Assembly (NCBI RefSeq): GCF_036226745.1 | Contig: NZ_CP109013.1 | Span: 6,262,001-6,326,000, forward strand | Source of the DNA: Streptomyces sp. NBC_00683 | GTDB lineage: Bacteria; Actinomycetota; Actinomycetes; Streptomycetales; Streptomycetaceae | DNA length: 64,000 nt | Reading direction: 5' to 3' | In this document: positions 33,775-39,916 of the stretch, piece by piece | Position numbering within the stretch: position 1 is the stretch's first letter | Layout: each line of letters opens with the position of its first letter | The notes under the pieces: generated by a model | Seen by the model: only the letters and a program-made list of their open reading frames with translations | Databases searched by the model: none | What the model was told of the DNA's origin: nothing | Program-made: the position numbers and the translations under genes

Positions 33775-34386
33775 TCAGCGCCCGCTGACGCGCCCGTGCA
33801 GCAGCAGGGACAGGGCCGAGTGCACATCGTCGATCGACCGCTCCGGCTGGAACGCCTGCCAGTCGAGGGCGGCCACCAGGACCATCCCGACGAGTGCGGC
33901 GGCCGTCAGCTGGATGTCGATCTCCTCGCTGAGCTCACCGTTCGCGACACCTTCCCGGAGCACCCCCTCGACGACCGCGACGGCCTCCTGGCGCAGCACC
34001 AGGAGGGTCGACTGCCAGGCGCGGTTGGTGCGCCAGAGCTCGGCGACGTACAGCTGGGTGAAGGCCGGGTAGCGGTCGATGAAGACCAGACCGGCCCGGA
34101 TCATCGCGTCCAGGGCCTCCACACGGGTGCCGTCGCGCTCGTCGGTCTCCTCGGCCGCGGAGCGCAGCGACTGCGTGAGCAGTCCGACGCCGTGCCGCAG
34201 CAGCTCCTCGAAGAGTTCGGTCTTGCTCTTGAAGTTGTAGTAGACCGTGCCCTTGGCCACCCCGGCACGCTCGGCGATCTCGTCCACCGTGGTCGCCGAG
34301 AAACCCTTCTCCGCGATGAGGGTCACAGCCGCCTCGTAGAGCTTCTGCCGTGTGGCCTGGCGGCGTGTGGTGCTACTGCTGTCCAT
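33775..34386 (-). CDS. TetR-family transcriptional regulator of the YhgE/ABC operon
   Basis: A 203-residue repressor. The N-terminal HTH domain (about residues 12-60) reads KLYEAAVTLIAEKGFSATTV, then IAERAGVAKGTVYYNFKSK, and the rest is an all-helical ligand/dimerisation domain. It lies 29 bp after the yhgE-like gene on the same strand, making it the last gene of an ABC-yhgE-tetR operon. A 24-bp palindrome in front of that operon is the obvious target, giving autoregulation. The start is ATG at 34386; an in-frame GTG 15 bp upstream is possible. The ligand is unknown, but the operon encodes envelope proteins, so a lipid or toxic amphiphile is plausible. Confidence 0.9.
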   Translation of the reverse strand: MDSSSTTRRQATRQKLYEAAVTLIAEKGFSATTVDEIAERAGVAKGTVYYNFKSKTELFEELLRHGVGLLTQSLRSAAEETDERDGTRVEALDAMIRAGLVFIDRYPAFTQLYVAELWRTNRAWQSTLLVLRQEAVAVVEGVLREGVANGELSEEIDIQLTAAALVGMVLVAALDWQAFQPERSIDDVHSALSLLLHGRVSGR

Positions 34387-34415
34387 ACGGTCGATTCTCA
34401 CAGGTCCCGGCGTGC

Positions 34416-36503
34416 TCACAGACTGAGCTCCGGGTGCAGCCGGTCCAGGGTCCACACCTGCTTGCGGCGGGCGGAGAGCGCGGTCAGGGCCAGAGCGCCC
34501 GCGGTGAAGGCCAGCAGCACGGCGCAGGCCTGCCAGACCGGTCCGAGACCGCCCCCCGTGATCAGCCTGCGCAGCCCCTCCACGACGTACGTCATCGGCA
34601 GGTAGGGGTGGATCGCGCCGAAGAAGCCGGGGCTGGTCTGGACGGGGTACGTGCCACCCGCGGAGGTCAGCTGGAGCATCAGCACCGCCAGCACGAGGAT
34701 CCGTCCCGCCGCGCCGAAGCGGGCGTTCAGCCACTGGACGATCGCGGCGAAACAGCAGGTGACCAGGGCCAGGAAGCCGATCGTCCCGGCGGCGTGCGCC
34801 ATCTGGAGGCCGAGCCGCCAGTGCAGCACGGACATCAGGGCGACGACCTGGAGCAGACCGATCGCGGCGACGGGCAGCCAGCCGGCGAAGGCGATGCGCC
34901 AGGCCGGTGCCCCGGCCGAGAGCGCACGCCGGTTGAGCGGCTGGATCAGCATGTACGCCACCATCGCCCCCACCCAGAGGGAGAGCGGGATGAAGTACGG
35001 GGCGAAGCCGGTGCCGTAGTTGGGAGCCGCGTGCAGCGACGAGGAGGCCAGCTGCACGGGGTCGGCCATGACACCCGTACGGGCGTCGCGGTCCTCCTTG
35101 TCGTAGTCGGGGATCCTGCCGACACCGTCGTTCAGCCCCTGGGCCAGGGTCGCGGACCCGTCACCGAGCCGGAACAGCCCGCTGTCCAGACTCTTGGCCC
35201 CCTTCTTGAGCTTTCCGAGCCCGGTGTCCAGATCCGCGGATCCGGTCTTCGCGGTGCCGAGCCCTGTGTGGAGTGCGTCGGCGCCCTTGGCGACCTTGTG
35301 GGCACCGGTGTTGAGCGAGTTGATCTTCGAGACGGCGGACTCCAGGTCCGTGTCCAGGTTCGGCGAACGCTTGGCGAGGGCGTCGGCCTGCTTCTGCAGG
35401 GTGGTCAGCTGGGCGCGCAGCTTCTTCAGGTCCCCGTTCTGGTTGGTGACCAGAGCGTTGACGTCGTCGGAGACCTTCGCGACATCGGCCGCGGCGGTCT
35501 TGGCGCGCTTCAGCTGCGGGCACACACCGGGGTCGGGCAGCGGCTGCTCCGTGCAGCGGATGCGGTAGACGTCGGCCAGATCGTCGGAGGCCGCGTGTGC
35601 GGCGGCCGACGCGGTGGGCGCGGCCTCGACCAGCAGGTCGAGGTTGTCCCGCACGGTCTTCGAGGAGTCGGCGACCAGTCGCGCCGTGTCCCCGATCGTC
35701 CTGCCGTTGTCCTTCAGGAACGGACGGACATCGCCGGCGACCTTGTTGACCTTGTCGGCGAGGAGCTGGGTACCGGAGGCGACCTGCCGGGACCCGGTCT
35801 CGAGGTCGCCGGCGCCCTTGTTGAGCCTGACGATTCCGGCGGACAGCGTCCCGCTGCCCGCCTTGGCGTCCTTGAGCCCGTCCGCGAGGTCCTTCGAACC
35901 CTTCTTCGCCTTGGCGACGCCGCCCTTGAGGTCGTCGGCGCCCGCGGCCGCCTTCGCCGTCGCGTCATGGAGGCCGGAGAAGTTGATGAAGATCCGGTCG
36001 AGGAACCCGCGCGAGGCCTTCGTCGAAGCGGCGCTGCGGACCTCGGCGAACACGGTCCGGGAGATCTGCCCGACGATGTAGTTGTTCGCGTCGTTCGTAC
36101 GGACCTGCAGGGCGCCGGTCTCGGGGGAGTCACCGGAACTCGATGCGATCCGCTTGCTGAAGTCGGACGGCATGGTCAGCGAGAGGTAGTACGTTCCGTC
36201 CTCGACGCCCCTGCGGGCCTCGGCGGAGTCGACCTCGTGCCAGTCGAAGACCTTGGAGTCGAGGAGTCTGCCGGCTATCTCGTCACCTGCCGCGACGCGC
36301 TTGCCCTCCGCGCTCGCGCCCTTGTCGTCGTTGACGAGCGCGACGGGGATCTTGTCGAGCCGCCCGTACGGGTCCCAGAAGGACCACAGGTACAGGGCTC
36401 CGTACAGCAGGGGGAGCAGCAGGAGGGCCACGAGTGCGGCCCGCGGCATCCGGCCCCTGCCGAACCGCCTCAGCTCAAGCGCGGCCAGTTTCGGCGATCG
36501 CAT
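34416..36503 (-). CDS. YhgE/Pip-family membrane protein
   Basis: A 695-residue protein. One N-terminal TM helix (residues 20-42, ALVALLLLPLLYGALYLW) is followed by the family motif DPYGRLDKIPVALVNDDKGA. A large extracytoplasmic region of about 380 residues is rich in heptads and LxxGLxxLxxG repeats predicted as long coiled coils. Five or so TM helices lie at the C-terminus in an ABC-2-like arrangement. Relatives include phage infection protein (Pip), YhgE and the type VII secretion protein EsaA. ATG at 36503 overlaps the end of the ABC ATPase gene by 29 bp. No ESX genes are nearby, so a transporter or envelope-spanning role with the ATPase is more likely than secretion. Confidence 0.88.
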   Translation of the reverse strand: MRSPKLAALELRRFGRGRMPRAALVALLLLPLLYGALYLWSFWDPYGRLDKIPVALVNDDKGASAEGKRVAAGDEIAGRLLDSKVFDWHEVDSAEARRGVEDGTYYLSLTMPSDFSKRIASSSGDSPETGALQVRTNDANNYIVGQISRTVFAEVRSAASTKASRGFLDRIFINFSGLHDATAKAAAGADDLKGGVAKAKKGSKDLADGLKDAKAGSGTLSAGIVRLNKGAGDLETGSRQVASGTQLLADKVNKVAGDVRPFLKDNGRTIGDTARLVADSSKTVRDNLDLLVEAAPTASAAAHAASDDLADVYRIRCTEQPLPDPGVCPQLKRAKTAAADVAKVSDDVNALVTNQNGDLKKLRAQLTTLQKQADALAKRSPNLDTDLESAVSKINSLNTGAHKVAKGADALHTGLGTAKTGSADLDTGLGKLKKGAKSLDSGLFRLGDGSATLAQGLNDGVGRIPDYDKEDRDARTGVMADPVQLASSSLHAAPNYGTGFAPYFIPLSLWVGAMVAYMLIQPLNRRALSAGAPAWRIAFAGWLPVAAIGLLQVVALMSVLHWRLGLQMAHAAGTIGFLALVTCCFAAIVQWLNARFGAAGRILVLAVLMLQLTSAGGTYPVQTSPGFFGAIHPYLPMTYVVEGLRRLITGGGLGPVWQACAVLLAFTAGALALTALSARRKQVWTLDRLHPELSL

Positions 36504-37380
36504 CGGCCGTCCCCTCTCCGGTCGTGTCGTCCTCGGTCGTTGCGTTCTTGCTCGCGTTGTCCTCGGCCGCGTTGTCCTCGGCCGCGTCGTCCTCGACGGC
36601 GTCGTGCTCGGCCGCGTTGTCCTCGGTCCGGTCGTCCTCGGCCGTGGAGCCTTCGGCCGCCCCGTCCGGCTGCTCGCCGGTGGCGGGTGTTCCGGTGCGT
36701 ACGGTGAACGCGTCCTCGGGTGCCTCGCTGCACACGGCGAGCACCGTCGTCCCCGCGTCCGCGAGGGCTCTCAGCAGCTCCCAGGCCTCGGCACGGTCCG
36801 CGTCGGAGAGCTTGAGGTCGGTGTCGTCCACCGCGAGGAGCCGGGGCCGGGCCATCAGCGCAAGGGCGATGGACAGCCGCAGCGCCTCAAGGCGCTCCAG
36901 GTCCCGGACGGAGGTCCGTTCGGCCTTGGGCAGGGCCGACGTGTCCAGACGGACGGCCTCCAGCGCGGCGTCGACGGTCGCCCGGGCACTTGCGGTCCGC
37001 TGGGCCCTGGGCCGCAGCAGGGTGCGCAGCGACCCGTCGAAGCGGCGCTGCAGCAGGGCCCGTTCACGCAGATGCTCGGCGACGGTGAAGGCGGGGTCGA
37101 GTTCACTCACCCCGGGCACCGGGCCCAGCGCGCTGATCCTTCGGACTGCGGCGAGCCGGCCGGGCATGCGCAGACCGCCGACCTCCGCGTGCCCCTGCGT
37201 GGAGCGCATCCGGCCGGTGAGCGCGAGCAGCAGGCAGGTGCGGCCCGAGCCGGACGGGCCCTCGATCGCGACGAGCGTTCCGGGATCCGCGGTGAAGTCC
37301 ACCCCCCGGAAGGCCCAGCCGCGCGGCCCCTCGAGCCCGAAGTCCTCGGCGCTCACTTCCGCCCCGTGCGGGCTGTCCAC
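36475..37380 (-). CDS. Degenerate ABC-type ATP-binding protein with acidic repeat tail
   Basis: A 301-residue protein. Residues 1 to about 220 resemble an ABC ATPase: GPSGSGRTCLLLALTGRM stands at Walker A but has Arg for the essential Lys, and LLAVDDTDLKL at Walker B has Asp in place of Glu. The LSGGQ signature is not recognisable; DLERLEALRLSIALALM stands in its place. The last 65 or so residues are an acidic low-complexity tail (AEDN/AEHD/VEDD repeats) from about 12-bp repeats in the DNA. GTG at 37380 follows a G-rich ribosome site. It overlaps yhgE downstream. With these substitutions it may bind ATP without normal hydrolysis, or act only as a scaffold for the YhgE-like protein. Confidence 0.8.
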   Translation of the reverse strand: MDSPHGAEVSAEDFGLEGPRGWAFRGVDFTADPGTLVAIEGPSGSGRTCLLLALTGRMRSTQGHAEVGGLRMPGRLAAVRRISALGPVPGVSELDPAFTVAEHLRERALLQRRFDGSLRTLLRPRAQRTASARATVDAALEAVRLDTSALPKAERTSVRDLERLEALRLSIALALMARPRLLAVDDTDLKLSDADRAEAWELLRALADAGTTVLAVCSEAPEDAFTVRTGTPATGEQPDGAAEGSTAEDDRTEDNAAEHDAVEDDAAEDNAAEDNASKNATTEDDTTGEGTADAIAETGRA

Positions 37381-37395
37381 AACCCCACCCCCATT

Positions 37396-37419
37396 TTTGA
37401 ACTGACCAGTCAGTGCAAA
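37396..37419. promoter_or_regulatory. TetR operator palindrome before the ABC-yhgE-tetR operon
   Basis: TTTGAACTGAC-CA-GTCAGTGCAAA is a 24-bp inverted repeat with one mismatched pair; the inner ACTGAC/GTCAGT is perfect. It ends 16 bp upstream of the GTG start at 37380, where it would block the promoter or early transcription. ACTGACCAGTCAGT-like sites are typical for TetR repressors. Confidence 0.8.
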
Positions 37420-37548
37420 AAACTAGCCCGAACTCGCGCTCGAAGCAAAGTGCCAGGTCAGCGACGGGTCGGACGGGATTGTCAGTGGTGGCCGTCACGA
37501 TGGATACATACGGCCACGAAGCCGTCACACGACGACAGGAGGTTCGTC

Positions 37549-38070
37549 ATGGCCAGCTCGTCCGCAGCCGCCGCTCCACGGCGCCGCGCAGGCAGCCCTG
37601 CCCCCTCACTGACCGGTCCGGCAACCGACGTCCACCCCGTTACGCGTCGCACCACTGCGCCGCCCGCCGCTCTCGATCTGCTCGCCCAGGCCCGTTCCGG
37701 CCTGGACGAGGCCGCCGTACTCGACGTGCCGAACGAGCGGTATGCCACCGCCCACCTCGCCGCGCTGCGTACCGCAGCCGCCGTGCTCGCCGCCCGTGGC
37801 CGTCCCGAAACGAGCAGGCGCCGCCGGGAGAGGATCCGCAGCGCCTGGGAGGTCCTCCCGGAGATAGCCCCCGAACTCACCGAATGGAGCGCCCTGTTCG
37901 CCTCCGGGGCCCCACGCAGGGCCCGGGCCGAGGCAGGCATACCGGGCGCGGCCACCAGCCGCGACGCCGACGATCTGCTGAGGGACGCCGCCATGTTCCT
38001 GCGCCTGGTCGAGCGGCTCCTGGTGCTCCAGCCGGTCCTGCCGCAGCCACGGAAGGACCGGCCCCGGTAA
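37549..38070 (+). CDS. SAV_6107-family HEPN-domain protein
   Basis: A 173-residue protein. After a Ser/Ala/Pro-rich N-terminus of about 45 residues comes a helical region: DLLAQARSGLDEAAVLDVPNERYATAHLAALRTAAAVLAARG, ending DADDLLRDAAMFLRLVERLL. This matches the Streptomyces SAV_6107 HEPN family. The Rx4-6H motif of ribonuclease HEPN proteins is not evident, so an RNase activity is doubtful; RYATAH is the closest string. ATG at 37549 has ACAGGAGG upstream. It diverges from the TetR-regulated operon. No paired nucleotidyltransferase gene is adjacent, so it does not look like a toxin-antitoxin module. Confidence 0.8.
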   Translation: MASSSAAAAPRRRAGSPAPSLTGPATDVHPVTRRTTAPPAALDLLAQARSGLDEAAVLDVPNERYATAHLAALRTAAAVLAARGRPETSRRRRERIRSAWEVLPEIAPELTEWSALFASGAPRRARAEAGIPGAATSRDADDLLRDAAMFLRLVERLLVLQPVLPQPRKDRPR

Positions 38071-38199
38071 CAGCCGGGAGGCGGTCCGACGCGGGGTGAC
38101 CGGGACGGCGGTGCGAGGCAATAGGGTGGAGAGCCCGTACCACCTGCACCGTTCACGCTCCGCCGTCCGTGGCGGCATCGTGCCGAGGAGTCAACTGCC

Positions 38200-38958
38200 G
38201 TGTCGGACCAGCTGCGCCCCCGTGCCTCCCTCCGTACCGCCGTGGTCTGGGAGGTCCTGAAGGACGCTCTCGAGCGCCGCGTCAAGGCGACCGGCAGGGA
38301 CGCCCTGGACGTACTGGACACGGGCGGCGGCACCGGCAACTTCGCGGTGCCCGTCGCCCGTCTCGGCCACCGGGTCACCGTCGTCGACCCCAGCCCCAAC
38401 GCGCTGTTCGCGCTGGAGCGCCGCGCCGCCGAGGCCGGGGTGGCCGACCGGGTCCGCGGAGTCCAGGGCGACATCCTCGGCCTGTTCGACGTCGTGGAGC
38501 GCACCGGCTACGACGCGGTTCTGTGCCACGGCGTCCTGGAGTACGTGGACGACCCCGCCGAAGGCGTACGGAACGCGGTCGACGCGCTCCGTCCGTCCGG
38601 CGCGCTCAGCCTGCTGGGTGCCGGGCTCGGCGGCGCCGTCCTGGCCCGTGCGCTCGCCGGGCACTTCACCGAGGCCAGGCAGGCGCTGACGGACCCTGCC
38701 GGGCGCTGGGGGGAGGGCGACCCCGTGCCCCGCAGGTTCACCGCCGAGCAGCTCGCCGAGCTGGTGTCGGCCGCAGGCGTGGAGGTCGGCGCGGTCCACG
38801 GTGTGCGGGTCTTCGCGGACCTCGTCCCGGGGGTTCTCGTGGACACCGAGCCCGGCGCCATGGATGCGCTCCTGAGGCTCGAGGCCGCCGTCGCGGAACT
38901 GCCGGCGTTCCATTCGGTGGCGACCCAGCTGCACGTATTGGGCGAGAAGCGCGCCTGA
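38200..38958 (+). CDS. Class I SAM-dependent methyltransferase
   Basis: A 252-residue methyltransferase of the SmtA/UbiE type. Motif I is VLDTGGGTGNFAVPVARLGH (about residues 38-58), motif II contains VTVVDPSPNAL with the acidic residue contacting the ribose, and GYDAVLCHGVLEYVDDP is motif IV/post-I. The C-terminal helices form a substrate lid. GTG at 38200 begins the family sequence. A TAGGGT hexamer at 38122-38127 lies 72 nt upstream and could be its -10, giving a short leader. The substrate is unknown; neighbours do not narrow it. Confidence 0.87.
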   Translation: MSDQLRPRASLRTAVVWEVLKDALERRVKATGRDALDVLDTGGGTGNFAVPVARLGHRVTVVDPSPNALFALERRAAEAGVADRVRGVQGDILGLFDVVERTGYDAVLCHGVLEYVDDPAEGVRNAVDALRPSGALSLLGAGLGGAVLARALAGHFTEARQALTDPAGRWGEGDPVPRRFTAEQLAELVSAAGVEVGAVHGVRVFADLVPGVLVDTEPGAMDALLRLEAAVAELPAFHSVATQLHVLGEKRA

Positions 38959-38971
38959 GCCATGACGCGGA

Positions 38972-38992
38972 CACGGCCGAAACGTGGCCGTG
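38972..38992 (+). terminator. Hairpin after the methyltransferase gene
   Basis: CACGGCC at 38972-38978 pairs with GGCCGTG at 38986-38992 across a 7-nt loop, 13 nt after the stop codon. It is a modest candidate terminator. Confidence 0.5.
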
Positions 38993-39049
38993 GGGAGACC
39001 GGAGCACGGCTGATCAGCAACGCAGCTGCAGACGGAGTACGGCCCAGAA

Positions 39050-39157
39050 CACCCGATCGGGGCGCAGGCCCCGTATGATCGGGTGACACCATCCGGCATG
39101 ACGGATCGGCGGTCGGGGAATCTACGCCTCAGCAGCCGGACCGACATGGCGGTCCGG
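39050..39157 (+). other. Structured non-coding interval upstream of the DUF3040 gene
   Basis: The 302-bp gap 38959-39260 has no convincing ORF. It holds a compound hairpin, CACCCGATC (39050-39058) with GATCGGGTG (39077-39085) enclosing a GGGGC/GCCCC inner stem, and a second hairpin, CCGGACCG (39136-39143) with CGGTCCGG (39150-39157). They may form a regulated 5' leader or a small RNA. Confidence 0.5.
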
Positions 39158-39260
39158 ACTGGCTATGGCTAGAGGGCGGGTTTCACGGGGGCGAATCCCT
39201 GCCTATTCTGGAAGGGCCGCATACCGGTCGCCCCCCGCGGCCGACGACGAGGAGGACTCC

Positions 39261-39665
39261 GTGCCGCTCTCGGAGCACGAGCAGCGAATGCTCGAGCAGA
39301 TGGAGCGAGCGCTGTACGCCGAAGATCCCAAGTTCGCGACAGCGCTTGAGGGAAGCGGGCTGCGCAGGTACACCCGGCGACGGGTCTACCAGGCGGTGGC
39401 CGGTTTTCTGGTGGGTATCGCGCTCCTCATGGCCGGAATGGTCTTTAAGCAGACCTGGATCAGCGTGGTGGGATTCCTCGTCATGCTGGGCTGCGCCGTG
39501 CTGGTTGTCACCGGGTGGCGCAAGGCGCCCAAGCCCGGCGAGCAGCCGCAGGCGGGGAGCGAGAGCGGGGGCGGAGGCGAACGCCGACATCCCAAGCAGC
39601 GCCGGTCGATGATGAACCGGATCGAGCAACGGTGGCAGCGCCGCCGCGACGAACAGGGCCAGTGA
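39261..39665 (+). CDS. DUF3040 membrane protein
   Basis: A 134-residue protein starting VPLSEHEQRMLEQMERALYAEDPKFA, the DUF3040 hallmark, followed by two TM helices (VAGFLVGIALLMAGMVF and ISVVGFLVMLGCAVLVV) and a basic, Gly/Ser-rich cytoplasmic tail (MNRIEQRWQRRRDEQGQ). GTG at 39261 is preceded by GGAGG 5 nt upstream, so the longer frame from 39165 is discarded. DUF3040 proteins sit near the dcw cluster in many actinobacteria, including Rv2169c, hinting at an envelope function. An exceptionally strong terminator follows. Confidence 0.88.
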   Translation: MPLSEHEQRMLEQMERALYAEDPKFATALEGSGLRRYTRRRVYQAVAGFLVGIALLMAGMVFKQTWISVVGFLVMLGCAVLVVTGWRKAPKPGEQPQAGSESGGGGERRHPKQRRSMMNRIEQRWQRRRDEQGQ

Positions 39666-39741
39666 ACACCCGGTTCGGCAGGCGTCGGCCAGCCCGGCCC
39701 TGATCCGGACCGTGAACACCGAAACTTGCTGCAGGACTCAT

Positions 39742-39781
39742 GAGTGAGGGGCGGCCGCATCTCTGCGGCCGCCCCTCACTC
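39742..39781. terminator. Very strong hairpin terminator
   Basis: An 18-bp perfect stem, 39742-39759 with 39764-39781, and a TCTC loop lies between the convergent DUF3040 and transglutaminase genes and can act in both directions. Confidence 0.9.
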
Positions 39782-39806
39782 GTCATCTGCGCGCCCCATC
39801 ACGCGT

Positions 39807-39916
39807 CGCCCGGGCGCCCGCCGGTCCTCGCCCGGGCGTCGGCGGTTCCCCGCCCGGGCGCCTGGGGGTCCTCGCCCGGGCGTCGGCGGTTCCCCGCCCG
39901 GGCGCCGGGGGTCAGC
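39807..39916. repeat. Five-unit 22-bp tandem repeat, each with CGCCCGGGCG
   Basis: CCCGGG occurs at 39809, 39831, 39853, 39875 and 39897, exactly 22 bp apart. Units 2 and 4 (39829-39850 and 39873-39894) are identical; the others differ only after the first 10 bp. The last unit runs into the final codons of the transglutaminase gene (stop at 39912). The palindromic core repeated on one DNA face looks like a protein-binding array or slipped-strand expansion. Confidence 0.9.

Noticed and set aside
33499..33780. Plus-strand ORF starting ATG 33499 after GGGGGAG
   Set aside because: The purine tract abuts the ATG with no spacer, and the frame continues antisense through tetR with no recognisable domain.
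34350..36707. 785-codon plus-strand ORF
   Set aside because: Antisense shadow of the YhgE-like gene, rich in Val/Gly/Arg/Asp with no motifs; the minus-strand frame is clearly the gene.
37549..38070. HEPN-family gene as a toxin-antitoxin or defence module
   Set aside because: No adjacent nucleotidyltransferase or antitoxin gene and no clear Rx4-6H ribonuclease motif.
39807..39916. 22-bp repeats as a CRISPR array
   Set aside because: No unique spacers of suitable length and no cas genes; adjacent units are near-identical over their full length.
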